64,000 nucleotides of DNA from positions 1 through 64,000 of the forward strand of contig CAZNPV010000015.1 in assembly GCA_964575025.1 (NCBI GenBank), read 5' to 3'. Below are positions 52,869 to 62,605 of this stretch, piece after piece. Source of the stretch: JABMQB01 sp964575025. GTDB taxonomy: Bacteria > Bacteroidota > Bacteroidia > Bacteroidales > Prolixibacteraceae. The notes under the pieces were generated by a model. That model was not told the DNA's origin. It was given only the letters and a program-made list of their open reading frames with translations, and searched no databases. The number at the start of each line of letters is the position of its first letter. Within the stretch, counting starts at the first letter, position 1. A program made the translations under genes and the position numbers.

Positions 52869-54521
52869 ATGCACTATTCGGTTATAGATTTTCTTAAACT
52901 ACTGGGTTCCCTGGTCTTGTTCCTTTTCGGGATGAAACTCATGAGTGAATCCTTGCAGAAAGCAGCTGGTGACCGGATGCGGAATATTCTGTCGGCCATG
53001 ACGTCAAACCGGTTCAAAGGGATCTTTACAGGGTTTCTGATCACAGCGCTTATTCAATCCTCCTCGGGAACAACCGTCATGTTGGTAAGTTTTGTCAATG
53101 CAGGCCTGATAACATTCAGTGAATCCATAGGAGTTATAATGGGTTCCAATATCGGAACCACGGTTACAGCCTGGCTCATATCTGTTCTGGGGTTTAAGAT
53201 TGAAATCACTATGTTGGTGTTGCCTTTGATGGGATTATCCATACCGCTGATTTTTTCAAAGAATGTAAACTGTAAGAATTGGGGAGGGGTCATTATTGGA
53301 TTTGCCATCCTGTTCATAGGCATTGATTTTCTGAATCATTCTGCTCCGGATATTCATAACAATCCCCAAATGCTTACCTTTCTGACCCGGTATTCCAATT
53401 ACGGGTATTTCTCTGTTCTGATCTTTCTTTTGCTGGGGGGGTTGTTAACCATGCTTATTCAATCGTCAAGTGCAGTGATGGCCCTTACCCTGGTTATGTG
53501 TTTTAACGGTCTGATTTCGTATGACATGGCAGCGGCAATGGTCCTGGGACAAAATATCGGCACGACCATCACAGCCAATCTGGCAGCTCTTGTTGCCAAC
53601 ACTTCAGCCAAACGTACCGCACTGGCCCATCTGTTTTTTAATGTCATTGGTGTACTCCTCATCCTTCCATTTTTTTATCCTTTTTTACGCTTAATAGCAA
53701 ATATCGCTTTGGAAGCAGGATTTCACTCTCCTTTTGTACTTCCGGGACAATCTGCCAAAGAAACTGCCGAAGCAATACCTATCGCACTCTCTATATACCA
53801 TACGATATTTAATACCCTGAATACCCTGATTTTAGTATGGTTTGTAAAGCCACTTGAAAGAATTATCATTAAAATAGTGAAGCAGAAAGATGAGGAGGAA
53901 GAATTCAGGCTGCAATTTATCAGTACAGGCCTTCTTTCTACAGCTGAACTCTCGATTCTTCAGGCAAAAAAAGAAATGAACGTATATGCACAGCGCGTTC
54001 GAAGGATGCTTTCTTATACCCAAGAAATGATCCAATCAAATTCCTCAAAGAAAATTGCAAAACTGAAGCAGAAAATTGAAAGAGCGGAAGAAATATCCGA
54101 TCAGATGGAAGTTGAAATATCCGCTTACCTGACAAAGGTTGCCGAACAGGCTATCAGCCATCAGGTAACTGAGAACATCAACAAAATGATGCTTATAACC
54201 ACGCATATTGAAAGCATCGCCGATTCCTGTTTTTTCATCTCAGGCACCATCAATCGCATCAATACCCATAAAATTACTCTTACTGATAAAATGCAGGAAA
54301 ACCTTGCAGATTATGCTGAAAAAATACAAAAATTATTCTCCCTGTTCACAGAAAGCATCCATAACATTAAAGGGAAGCCTGATTACAAAGAAATAAAAGC
54401 CCATATGCAGAAGGTTTACAAATATCACAACAAACTACAGGAAGAGCATTTTAAGAATCTGAAAAAAGGCAGTATAAACCAAAAGCCGGAGTTGTCTATG
54501 TTGATATCTATTCAGAACTGA
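52869..54521 (+). CDS. Na+/phosphate symporter with PhoU-like tail
   Basis: 550 residues from ATG 52869. Two inverted repeats, each with the QSSS motif: ITALIQSSSGTTVMLVSFVN and MLIQSSSAVMALTLVM; GSNIGTTVTAW and GQNIGTTITANLAA mark the ion/phosphate site. Eight or so membrane helices, then a ~200-residue helical PhoU-like domain (about 345-540). Imports or exports phosphate with sodium according to family data. Confidence 0.94.
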   Translation: MHYSVIDFLKLLGSLVLFLFGMKLMSESLQKAAGDRMRNILSAMTSNRFKGIFTGFLITALIQSSSGTTVMLVSFVNAGLITFSESIGVIMGSNIGTTVTAWLISVLGFKIEITMLVLPLMGLSIPLIFSKNVNCKNWGGVIIGFAILFIGIDFLNHSAPDIHNNPQMLTFLTRYSNYGYFSVLIFLLLGGLLTMLIQSSSAVMALTLVMCFNGLISYDMAAAMVLGQNIGTTITANLAALVANTSAKRTALAHLFFNVIGVLLILPFFYPFLRLIANIALEAGFHSPFVLPGQSAKETAEAIPIALSIYHTIFNTLNTLILVWFVKPLERIIIKIVKQKDEEEEFRLQFISTGLLSTAELSILQAKKEMNVYAQRVRRMLSYTQEMIQSNSSKKIAKLKQKIERAEEISDQMEVEISAYLTKVAEQAISHQVTENINKMMLITTHIESIADSCFFISGTINRINTHKITLTDKMQENLADYAEKIQKLFSLFTESIHNIKGKPDYKEIKAHMQKVYKYHNKLQEEHFKNLKKGSINQKPELSMLISIQN

Positions 54522-54874
54522 CTAAAATAGGAGAATTTACCTATCGGTCCATGAAGTTATTGTACAGCCTTTCCTGAACGGAAAAAACAAGGGATCGTCA
54601 TCTTCGGTCTCCGGACCTACCCTATTTAAATTTTGCTGGAATTGATTTTCCAACGATGCAAATATCAGAGTAGTAACTCATTTATTCCGATAGCAGAGCG
54701 TATCGAAGTTCATTCAACCTACCGTTTTCAATTCACTTCATTCCTGAAATCTGAGTTTCACAAAAAAATCTTTTCAATAGCTACCTGTTGAAAAGTAAAT
54801 TCTATTTATCAAAAAATATAACAGGAACCAATGGAATGTTTTTTATATTCGTGCATTTATAACCGGAACCCGAT
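54522..54874. other. Intergenic stretch without recognised feature
   Basis: 353 bp of AT-rich DNA. No ORF of note, no RNA gene, and no clear promoter; TTATATTCGTG near 54845 is only a weak -7-like sequence for the serine hydrolase gene. Confidence 0.5.
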
Positions 54875-56155
54875 TTGAAACAACTCTTCAGAAATAAGCA
54901 TAGAAAAGTCCTCGTTTTAGCCCCTTTTCTTTTCCTGGGATTCATGATTCTTCAATTTAAAGGAACTCCCACGAAAATTCCCGAAGCAACTTTTCCTGCC
55001 CCGGTTGTTGTTGACTCTGCGTTGATTCAACTCAAATACGATCTGCAGGCATTCCGTTCGCTCTTTGAACAAGGCATAACCGACTGCAGATGCCCGGGAG
55101 CAGCGCTTGTGATCGTGAAAGATACATCCATCGTATTCGTGGAAGGATTTGGAACCAGAAATGTTCGAAACAACGATCCGATAGATGAACACACGGTTTT
55201 CAGGCTGGGCAGTTTATCAAAAGGATTTGCTGCAGTTACAGCCGGCATGTTGGTTGAACAGGGGTACTTTGATTGGGACGATAAGGTGAAAAATTTTTAT
55301 CCGGAATTTAAGCTTAAATCACAGGAACAAACCGAACGCATTGAGATCCGGCATATTTTATCCCATACAACCGGCCTGATCCGGCATGCCTATACCAACC
55401 TGATTGAAGAAGGATGGAGCATAGATAAAATAGCTGCTATCCTTAATGAAGTAGACCTGGTCAGTGAGGAAGGCAAAACATTTGCGTATCAGAATGCTAC
55501 CTATTCCCTGATAGAAAAAGTGATTGGGGAATCCACCGGAAAAGAATACCAGGAAATCCTTGAGAATGAGGTTTTCAGAAAATGTGGCATGACCGATGCC
55601 TCCTGTACCTATGAGGGGATGAAAGAGACTTACGACAAATCGATGCCCCATGCCCTGGTATCCCGGAATTATGTATACAATAATACGCGCATAACCCGGA
55701 AATATTACAACTCCATATCTTCAGGAGGCGTCAATGCTTCGGCGTACGATATGGGACAATGGTTGAAGGTCCTTCTTGGCAACCGCCCCGACATCATCCG
55801 CAACGAAACCCTGAGTCATATTTTTCAACCGGTAATAAAAACCCATGAACGGCGGTTTTACGATTCCTGGAAGGAAACATCCGGTTCCTGGTATGCAATG
55901 GGATGGCGGATCCTTGCTTTTCACAACCGCCAGATAGCCTATCACGGAGGCTATGTGAACGGGTACCGGAGTGAGATTGCCCTTGACAGGGAGAACGGCA
56001 TTGGTATTTGTGTGCTCTTTAATGCTTCCTGTGATTATGCCAAATGGACCATCCGCGATTTTTTTAATTTTTACGACACACAAATTGCCGCCCCGGGAAA
56101 AATGCTGATCGCCGGCAAGGAATCAGCAACCCTCCCTTCATCGAACGGAACCTGA
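54875..56155 (+). CDS. Serine hydrolase, class C beta-lactamase family
   Basis: 426 residues, TTG start at 54875 that gives a clear N-terminal anchor (VLVLAPFLFLGFMIL); no ATG precedes it. The beta-lactamase/D-Ala-D-Ala peptidase fold has the catalytic SxxK in LGSLSKGFAA (around residue 110), YxN in FAYQNATYSLIE, and a HxG-type motif in IAYHGGYVNGYRSEI. Likely periplasmic or membrane-bound. Peptidase, esterase or beta-lactamase activity cannot be told apart. Confidence 0.92.
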   Translation: MKQLFRNKHRKVLVLAPFLFLGFMILQFKGTPTKIPEATFPAPVVVDSALIQLKYDLQAFRSLFEQGITDCRCPGAALVIVKDTSIVFVEGFGTRNVRNNDPIDEHTVFRLGSLSKGFAAVTAGMLVEQGYFDWDDKVKNFYPEFKLKSQEQTERIEIRHILSHTTGLIRHAYTNLIEEGWSIDKIAAILNEVDLVSEEGKTFAYQNATYSLIEKVIGESTGKEYQEILENEVFRKCGMTDASCTYEGMKETYDKSMPHALVSRNYVYNNTRITRKYYNSISSGGVNASAYDMGQWLKVLLGNRPDIIRNETLSHIFQPVIKTHERRFYDSWKETSGSWYAMGWRILAFHNRQIAYHGGYVNGYRSEIALDRENGIGICVLFNASCDYAKWTIRDFFNFYDTQIAAPGKMLIAGKESATLPSSNGT

Positions 56156-56165
56156 TTTGAGCCAA

Positions 56166-57770
56166 TCAGATACTTGCATAGAAATCATTCCCTTTATCAT
56201 CCACAATAATAAAAGCAGGGAAGTTTTCCACCCTGATTCTCCGTACGGCTTCCATTCCCAGTTCCGGAAAGTCCACCACTTCAACGGATTTAATGCTGTT
56301 TTTGGCAAGGATCGCTGCCGGCCCTCCTATGGAGCCCAGATAAAAACCCCCGTATTTTTTACAGGCATCGGTTACCTGTTGGGATCGATTTCCCTTGGCC
56401 AACATAACCATCGAGCCTCCATGGCTCTGAAACGGATCCACATAGGGATCCATTCTTCCGGCTGTTGTAGGGCCGAAACTTCCTGAGGCCATCCCCGGAG
56501 GAGTCTTTGCCGGACCGGCATAATAAACAGGATGGTCTTTAAAATAACCGGGCATGGGTTTGCCCTCATCCAACATTTTTTTTATCCGGGCATGGGCAAT
56601 ATCCCGGGCTACAATCAGCGTACCTTTCAGGTTTAGACGGGTTTTTACCGGATATTGGGAAAGTTCTTTCCGGATATTCTCCATCGGCTGGTCCAGGTCA
56701 ATCTCTACAGCCGGCTCCAGGTGGGGTGCCTTTTCAGGCAGGAAACGGGCCGGATTCTTTTCCAGTTCTTCGAGGAAAATCCCCTCTTCCGTGATTTTTG
56801 CTTTTATGTTCCTGTCGGCACTGCAACTAACGCCCATGCCCACAGGACAGGAAGCGGCATGCCTCGGTAGCCGGATCACCCGCACATCATGAACAAAATA
56901 CTTGCCTCCAAACTGGGCCCCAACCCCCATTTCCTGGCATATTTTTTCTATTCTGGCTTCCCATTCCGGATCCCGAAATGCCTGCCCTCCTTCATTGCCC
57001 TCGGTAGGCAGGGAATCGTAATAACCAGCGGAAGCTTTTTTCACGGCTGCCAGGGTTGCTTCCGCAGAGGTTCCCCCGATGACCAAAGCCAGGTGGTAGG
57101 GCGGACAGGCCGCAGCCCCAAGGTCTTTAACCTTCTCGCGGACAAATCTTGTCAGATTCTCTTCTGTGAGCAATGACTTGGTCTGCTGGTACAAATAGGT
57201 TTTGTTCGCTGAACCTCCTCCTTTGGTAATAAATAAAAATTCATAGCTGTTTCCCGGTACTGCATAGATATCAATCTGGGCCGGCAAATTGGTACCGCTG
57301 TTTTTCTCGTCGAACAGGGTAAAAGGTACAACCTGTGAATAACGGAGATTTTTATCCCGGTAGGTCGTAAAAATACCTTTTGAAAGATGGCTGGCATCCA
57401 ACACACCGGTATACACATCCTCTCCTTTTCTTCCTATGACAATTGCCGTTCCTGTGTCCTGGCATGTCGGCAGTTCTCCTTCAGCAGCCACTACCTGGTT
57501 CATAAGCATGGTATAGGCCACAAATTTATCGTTATCGGTAGCTTCCGGATCCTCCAGAATATGAGCCAGCTTCTCCAGGTGTGACGACCTGAGATAAAAC
57601 GACACATCACAAACCGCTTCACGAGCCAGAAACTCCAGGCCTTCAGGCTGTACCTGCAGAATTCTTCTTCCATCCAGTTCCCTGACAGAAGTATACGCTT
57701 TGGTTAACAACCGGTACCTGGTTTCATCATGTGTGATCGGATAGGGTTCCTGATAACTGAATTCAGCCAT
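56166..57770 (-). CDS. Fumarate hydratase, class I (4Fe-4S, iron-dependent)
   Basis: 534 residues. Converts fumarate to malate in the TCA cycle. Cysteine ligands are in LPTCQDTGTA, AAACPPYHLAL and GVSCSADRN; VIGGTSAEATL, RDIAHARIKKMLDEGKPMPG and TTAGRMDPYVD belong to the same fold. Oxygen-labile class, consistent with an anaerobic or low-oxygen way of life but not proof. Confidence 0.96.
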   Translation of the reverse strand: MAEFSYQEPYPITHDETRYRLLTKAYTSVRELDGRRILQVQPEGLEFLAREAVCDVSFYLRSSHLEKLAHILEDPEATDNDKFVAYTMLMNQVVAAEGELPTCQDTGTAIVIGRKGEDVYTGVLDASHLSKGIFTTYRDKNLRYSQVVPFTLFDEKNSGTNLPAQIDIYAVPGNSYEFLFITKGGGSANKTYLYQQTKSLLTEENLTRFVREKVKDLGAAACPPYHLALVIGGTSAEATLAAVKKASAGYYDSLPTEGNEGGQAFRDPEWEARIEKICQEMGVGAQFGGKYFVHDVRVIRLPRHAASCPVGMGVSCSADRNIKAKITEEGIFLEELEKNPARFLPEKAPHLEPAVEIDLDQPMENIRKELSQYPVKTRLNLKGTLIVARDIAHARIKKMLDEGKPMPGYFKDHPVYYAGPAKTPPGMASGSFGPTTAGRMDPYVDPFQSHGGSMVMLAKGNRSQQVTDACKKYGGFYLGSIGGPAAILAKNSIKSVEVVDFPELGMEAVRRIRVENFPAFIIVDDKGNDFYASI

Positions 57771-57851
57771 TTTAAAGATGTTTTATGTTTAACTTTCCAA
57801 ACAAATATAAAACAATCGAAGCAGGCATTTTATGACATTTGAACTGTTTCT

Positions 57852-59312
57852 TTACAAGGATACCGGTTCAGCTTTATAAACTCCCAGTTCCCGGATCACC
57901 GGGCAGGCTTTTGAAGCTGTTATGCTGAACCGGAGTTTTGTGGCTGTCACATCCGGAAATCGTACAATTCGTTTATTCCCGATGGTTGTTGCTGTGGTGA
58001 TCTTGTGCCATTCATTCTCTGAAAAGGCTTCCAGGGTAAACGCCTGAACCCGCTGTCCGAGGGATATATCTTCCTGAACCATAAAGCGGTTGAAGAGAGT
58101 AGGTTTTTCAAAATCTATGGTCAGGGAACCGGTTGTTTGTCCGTCAGGAGTAGCCCAGTAAGTTTCTTTATTCCTGTCAAGCACATTTTCTGCTCCGAAG
58201 GTTGATCTCCTGCCACGAATTTCTGAGGCGGTTATTTTTGCTCCGGAAGCCAGATTAACTGCAAAATCTGCCCGTAGGGTCTCTGCCAGTTTCAAAACCT
58301 GTTCCACATCCTTCTCATGAATCAATCCCCGTGGATCTACAGGAAAATTGAGAAGCAGGTTGGCATTTCTTCCTATCGATGCATAATAAATATTGAGCAA
58401 TGTCTCCAGTGTTTTCACCTGGTTGTCTTCCTCAGGATGGTAATACCATCCCGGGCGTATGGATACATCCACTTCCGCAGGAACCCAGTGGGTCCCATCC
58501 TCCTGACCCTGCTGAAGAAACTTCAGGTCGGGAACCACACCTGGAGCAAAATCCTTGCGGTTCAGTGTACACCAGTTGGTTTCCCCGGCATACCCTTTCT
58601 CATTGCCGACCCACCGCACATCCGGTCCTCCGTCGCTGAATATACAGGCACCGGGTTGTAGTTCACGGACCATTTTCCAGGTATTCTCCCAGTCGTAATA
58701 GGTACGGTTATCAATTTTACGGTTTTCATCTGCTCCGCCATACCATCCAGTCCCTCCGTTTGCTCCGTCGAACCATACTTCGAAGATATCGCCGTAATTT
58801 GTCAGCAGTTCACGCAACTGGTTCCGGTAGTAGGTCAGATATTCCGGTTTCCCGTAATCGGGATGATTGCGGTCCCACGGGGAGAGGTAGATACCCATTT
58901 TCAGTCCGTAGTCCCTGCAGGCTTCCGAAAGTTCCCGTACCACATCTCCCTTTCCGTTCTTCCAGGGTGAATTTTTTACGGAATGCCTGGTGTATTGGGA
59001 AGGCCACAGACAAAAACCATCGTGGTGTTTGGCTGTGAGGATGATCCCGTGCATGCCTGCCTCCTTACAGACCCGGGCCCACTGCCGGCAATCAAGTTGA
59101 GTGGGATTAAACTGTGTTGGTTTTTCATCGCCATACCCCCACTCTTTGTTCGTGAAGGTGTTCATATTAAAATGAACAAAAGCATAAAACTCCGCTTCGT
59201 GCCATGCCAGCTGCCTTGCACCGGGCACTGCACCCATGGGTTCCGGAGGGGGTGTTTGACTGCAGCCAGCCAAAAGAATAGCTGAAAGAAAGAAATACAG
59301 AATTCGTCTCAT
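57852..59312 (-). CDS. Alpha-L-fucosidase (GH29) lipoprotein
   Basis: 486 residues; signal with lipobox LLAGCSQ (Cys17). GH29 catalytic domain: LTAKHHDGFCLWPSQYT and the nucleophile region FEVWFDGANGGTGWYG; C-terminal discoidin-like domain (about 355-480, SLTIDFEKPTLFNRFMVQED). Expected to remove fucose from glycans in the periplasm or at the surface. Solitary; no SusCD or fucose pathway genes nearby. Confidence 0.94.
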   Translation of the reverse strand: MRRILYFFLSAILLAGCSQTPPPEPMGAVPGARQLAWHEAEFYAFVHFNMNTFTNKEWGYGDEKPTQFNPTQLDCRQWARVCKEAGMHGIILTAKHHDGFCLWPSQYTRHSVKNSPWKNGKGDVVRELSEACRDYGLKMGIYLSPWDRNHPDYGKPEYLTYYRNQLRELLTNYGDIFEVWFDGANGGTGWYGGADENRKIDNRTYYDWENTWKMVRELQPGACIFSDGGPDVRWVGNEKGYAGETNWCTLNRKDFAPGVVPDLKFLQQGQEDGTHWVPAEVDVSIRPGWYYHPEEDNQVKTLETLLNIYYASIGRNANLLLNFPVDPRGLIHEKDVEQVLKLAETLRADFAVNLASGAKITASEIRGRRSTFGAENVLDRNKETYWATPDGQTTGSLTIDFEKPTLFNRFMVQEDISLGQRVQAFTLEAFSENEWHKITTATTIGNKRIVRFPDVTATKLRFSITASKACPVIRELGVYKAEPVSL

Positions 59313-59374
59313 CGTATGTATGGTTTATTTTTTTAGCAGATCCGCGAATGATCATATTCGGAACTCCCCGGGAT

Positions 59375-59788
59375 TCACTCTTTCCCGGTTTCCAGCAGCG
59401 TAACGACCACATTCCGTTTACTACGGGGGCCGTCAAATTCACACAGAAAGATGTTCTGCCAGGTCGACAGGCCCATTTTACCGTTTATCACTGGAATGGT
59501 TTCTCCCGGCCCTACGATACCGGCTTTCAGGTGGGCATCTCCATTGTTGTCCTGCATGTCGTGTTCCCACACCCCGGAAGGGATCAGCTTTCTGAAAAGC
59601 GTTACCACATCGTTCTGAACGGATTCATCCCAGTTTTCCTGGATCATGATCCCGGCTGTTGCTCCCTGAACATACACATTCACCAACCCGCTTTGGATGC
59701 CTGACGATGCAACAATACCCTCAACCTGCCGGGTAATATCATATAATCCGTTGTGCTTATCGGTAGCTATCTGAAAAGATTTTTGCAT
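59375..59788 (-). CDS. YjbQ/UPF0047 family protein
   Basis: 137 residues: GIQSGLVNVYVQGATAGIMI, HLKAGIVGPGETIPVINGKM, LSTWQNIFLCEFDGPRSKRN, all family signature. Members show weak thiamine-phosphate synthase activity in vitro; real function unclear. Its ATG overlaps the stop of the HD gene by one base (59788). Confidence 0.94.
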   Translation of the reverse strand: MQKSFQIATDKHNGLYDITRQVEGIVASSGIQSGLVNVYVQGATAGIMIQENWDESVQNDVVTLFRKLIPSGVWEHDMQDNNGDAHLKAGIVGPGETIPVINGKMGLSTWQNIFLCEFDGPRSKRNVVVTLLETGKE

Positions 59789-60573
59789 CAGGAAGAAATA
59801 TGGTTTTCAATGTGTATTTTAATATCCCGGTAAAACTCTATCACCACTTCCGATTTAGGCAGGTACTGGTAAATCCTTTCGATGTATCGTTTCCTGTTCA
59901 GCATCTGAAAGGAAGCCCTGAAGTTGATGTCATAGACCCACGACATCTGAAGCGCCTTACTGTCGTGTTTGTTTTTTACGGCTTCTTTTGGTACCTGTTT
60001 GTGCTTTTTCAGGTATTTTGCCACCTCATCCGATATTTTATGACCGTCCGGCATTCCCCAGGTCAGGGTATGATTGGGGTCCTCCTCTTTGTTCTCATAG
60101 TACGTGCATAGTACGTCCAGTATATCCAGCTTATCGGCATCTCGCAAAAGATGGGTGAGCAAGGTTTCCTCAGGAGAAAGACCTTTGGGAACCTCGTACT
60201 TATTGTGATTAAAAATCGCCTTTTCTGCTGTTTCAGCAAGGGAACTGCTGATCATATCGGTCCACCTGTGTTTATGAAGTTCCTCCACAGAAAGAGCCGC
60301 ATGGTCGTCTGTGGGGGTTGTAAAAGTACTATGTCGGATGATCTGCGGAAACCAGCCTATATCATGAAACAAACCAGTGGCATAGGCCATTGATTTTATC
60401 GTTTCAGGCAGACATTGTTCGTTGGCAATATCCTGCATCAGTGAGGCTACACGATAGGAATGCCCTTTTTTAATTTCGAAATTCCTTCGCTGTTCGGCAT
60501 TAAGTCCCCTGAACGTATCACAGTACGACTCAAAAAAAGAACGGTATTTCTCCAGGTTTTGTTTTGTTTCCAT
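59788..60573 (-). CDS. HD-domain phosphohydrolase
   Basis: 261 residues from the ATG at 60573; the frame is open further upstream to 60744, but that region includes the tRNA-Arg and promoter. HD motif set: GHSYRVASLMQ (first His), LFHDIGWFPQ (His-Asp), ATDDHAA-like and LRDADKLDILDVL (final Asp). Nucleotide or nucleic-acid phosphohydrolase by family. Coupled to yjbQ by one-base overlap. Confidence 0.9.
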   Translation of the reverse strand: METKQNLEKYRSFFESYCDTFRGLNAEQRRNFEIKKGHSYRVASLMQDIANEQCLPETIKSMAYATGLFHDIGWFPQIIRHSTFTTPTDDHAALSVEELHKHRWTDMISSSLAETAEKAIFNHNKYEVPKGLSPEETLLTHLLRDADKLDILDVLCTYYENKEEDPNHTLTWGMPDGHKISDEVAKYLKKHKQVPKEAVKNKHDSKALQMSWVYDINFRASFQMLNRKRYIERIYQYLPKSEVVIEFYRDIKIHIENHISS

Positions 60574-60706
60574 ACACGCATTAATAATGCAAAAATAACC
60601 ATTTGATTCACTCGGTAAACGAGTTGTTGAAAAAAATATTGACCATCTTAAAAGGGTTTCTGTTAATAAATCTACGGTATATTGTTCGCTTAAACAAAGA
60701 TTTTCA

Positions 60707-60714
60707 TATTTTTG
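60707..60714 (+). promoter_or_regulatory. -7 promoter element of tRNA-Arg
   Basis: TATTTTTG matches TAnnTTTG, 16 bp before the tRNA 5' end; TTG at 60682-60684 gives a 22-bp spacer, slightly long. Confidence 0.6.
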
Positions 60715-60729
60715 TGGCCTTTGAGGGAA

Positions 60730-60804
60730 GGCCCCATAGTTCAATGGACAGAATACAAGATTCCGGTTCTTGCGATCTGGGTTCGAATCCCGGTGGGGTC
60801 ACCA
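60730..60804 (+). tRNA. tRNA-Arg (anticodon CCG)
   Basis: Acceptor GGCCCCA pairs with TGGGGTC (one G-U), discriminator A, CCA encoded. D arm with AATGGA, anticodon stem CAAGA/TCTTG with loop TTCCGGT giving CCG, T arm GGGTTCGAATCCC. Reads CGG codons. Confidence 0.95.
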
Positions 60805-61236
60805 ATCTTCCGGGGGAGTAAAGAAGTTGATAATAACGTTGTACTCATAGCCCGTAGAATATGAACAAATTCCAGCCATGAGGCAGGAGACACACAGCAT
60901 AACTACCACTATACCTGCAAACTAAAGCCCGGAGGAATAGTACATTTCCATCGTTAGCCCGGACGGCTGAGGTTAAATTCTGTTAATTAAGAGGAATTCT
61001 GGTATATTTTTTGTACATTCACGCCCGGCTATCCAAAATCTATGCTGAAAGGATTCAGGGTTTGACTTTTTTAAATCACTGAAAATAGTTTCGGAGGATA
61101 AATAATCCTCTGACGGATTTAATTTTTGAAGAAAGGCCTTGAGGATTACAAAAGTCAGCAAACTGTAATTTCACGTACAGATTGCAGGATGGAAGCCAGT
61201 CCATGTTTAAGGACAAATAAAGAAAAGGAGTTTAGT
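60805..61236. other. Intergenic stretch downstream of tRNA-Arg
   Basis: 432 bp with no convincing gene. 60885-60975 contains GTACATTTCCATCGTT, resembling part of the element at 26414 (GTACATCTCCATCGTT), so it may be a degraded mobile RNA fragment next to the tRNA. Otherwise nothing is seen. Confidence 0.4.
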
Positions 61237-61398
61237 ATGATGCATGCAAGGAAACAAACAAATTTTAAGTCCCCTGATCTGTCAAAGATGCAGGAAGTCA
61301 TCATTGATTTTAAAACAAGAATCTATATTGATGCCGATGCAGACCCTGAAGAGGCAAAAAAACGATACCGTTCCCGCCTTGAGATGAACCGAAGGTAA
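61237..61398 (+). CDS. Small conserved-looking protein before arfB
   Basis: 53 residues from ATG 61237 with a ribosome-binding site AAAAGGAG 8 bp upstream: MMHARKQTNFKSPDLSKMQE then VIIDFKTRIYIDADADPEEA and KKRYRSRLEMNRR. Charged, helical end. Its stop touches the arfB ATG directly, so the two are translationally coupled. Function unknown. Confidence 0.65.
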   Translation: MMHARKQTNFKSPDLSKMQEVIIDFKTRIYIDADADPEEAKKRYRSRLEMNRR

Positions 61399-61803
61399 AT
61401 GTCTGAAGAAAGAAATTTCACCCCCGAATTTGTATTCACAACCTCCCGTAGCAGCGGGCCGGGAGGACAGAATGTGAATAAGGTGAATACCCGGGTAGAA
61501 TTACGTTTTTCTGTCAATTCATCCCTGTTGCTTACGGAGGAGGAAAAAAAACAGATCCACACCGTTCTTGGGAACCGGATCAATACCGAAGGAGAGCTTT
61601 TGCTGGTTAGCCAGTCGGAACGTACCCAGCTTAAAAACAAGGAAGTGGTGATACATCGTTTTTACGAACTCCTGACAAAGGCCCTGACTCCCCGTAAAAA
61701 ACGTAAAAAAACCCGGCCAACCATCGCATCGCAACTAAAACGGCTGGAAGAAAAAAAGAAGATCGCTCAGAAAAAGAAAAACCGAAGAACCCCGGAATCT
61801 TAA
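61399..61803 (+). CDS. arfB: Peptidyl-tRNA hydrolase ArfB (alternative ribosome rescue)
   Basis: 134 residues. GGQ motif in SRSSGPGGQNVNKVNTRVEL (residues about 14-33) hydrolyses peptidyl-tRNA on ribosomes stalled at mRNA ends; the lysine/arginine-rich tail (RKKRKKTRPTIASQLKRLEE...KKKNRRTPES) enters the empty mRNA channel. Standard length for ArfB/YaeJ. Confidence 0.96.
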   Translation: MSEERNFTPEFVFTTSRSSGPGGQNVNKVNTRVELRFSVNSSLLLTEEEKKQIHTVLGNRINTEGELLLVSQSERTQLKNKEVVIHRFYELLTKALTPRKKRKKTRPTIASQLKRLEEKKKIAQKKKNRRTPES

Positions 61804-61859
61804 CAGGATCATGTTGTTGTTTAGTGTTCACAATATTATTTAATTATTCTGTAAAAGGT

Positions 61860-62270
61860 TTAGCTTAATGAATTCTTAAATTGTATGAGGGTGATGATAT
61901 TCACCCCGAGCTTTGATGCTTCAGTGATGAGTTGTTTATCGCCAGTTACCAGTATTGTTGCATTTGATGCTTTGTAAAGATCCAGTAAGTAATTGTCTTT
62001 TATGTCGGTTAATTTTTTTGCCTTCAATTCGAGTTGAATGAATTTACATATTTTTAAATGTATTTTAACAGCTTCATCAACTTCGTTTTTCCCGATGTAT
62101 TTTTTAAATTTTTTTCGTTGAAGTACTTGCGTAAATTCTGTAACCAGATATTTGCATGTTACTATTTCAAGATGATTATCCAGGATTAATTTAATCAGAT
62201 GATGGTATTTTTTTGATAAAAGGTAACTGATCCAGATATTCGTATCAAGAATAATGACTTCCTGTTTCAT
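61860..62270 (-). CDS. PIN-domain toxin
   Basis: 136 residues: IILDTNIWISYLL (first Asp), LVTEFTQVLQRKKF (Glu), and NATILVTGDKQLI (last Asp pair), forming the acidic PIN ribonuclease site; it belongs to the group annotated as PIN-family toxins of type II systems. Overlaps its upstream partner gene by 4 bp. Confidence 0.9.
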   Translation of the reverse strand: MKQEVIILDTNIWISYLLSKKYHHLIKLILDNHLEIVTCKYLVTEFTQVLQRKKFKKYIGKNEVDEAVKIHLKICKFIQLELKAKKLTDIKDNYLLDLYKASNATILVTGDKQLITEASKLGVNIITLIQFKNSLS

Positions 62271-62497
62271 TTTTTTTCTGACCTGTATTCTGAGATTTCA
62301 GCTACAATATTTTCCATAGTAAGCGAATTTTCTTTTATTTTTTTTGAGAGCCGCTGTGACCGGTAATGCAAAGTTTCTTTTTCCAATTCTTTTTCTATTT
62401 TTAGCTTATCCTGGATAGGTAACGACTTTATAAGCTTAAGCAAGTCATTGAAATAAAATGGAATATTGTATGTTCTGTTGTATTGTTGTGTTTTCAT
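62267..62497 (-). CDS. Probable antitoxin of the PIN pair
   Basis: 76 residues: an N-terminal strand (NRTYNIPFYFNDLLKLIKSL), a helix LKIEKELEKETLHYRSQRLS and an acidic end. Size, order (antitoxin first) and the 4-bp overlap with the PIN gene support the role; the DNA-binding fold is not recognisable from sequence. Confidence 0.75.
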   Translation of the reverse strand: MKTQQYNRTYNIPFYFNDLLKLIKSLPIQDKLKIEKELEKETLHYRSQRLSKKIKENSLTMENIVAEISEYRSEKK

Positions 62498-62605
62498 TTT
62501 TTATTTTTCTTCAAATTTATTAAAACAGCAATTAATATCAAAGAGATTAGGTCTGAAATCAAATGACACACTTAATTGAACAAAACCCCCAGTAACCATT
62601 AACCA

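Noticed and set aside
60574..60744. N-terminal extension of the HD protein
   Set aside because: The extension would run through the tRNA-Arg gene and its promoter in antisense; the ATG at 60573 fits the family.
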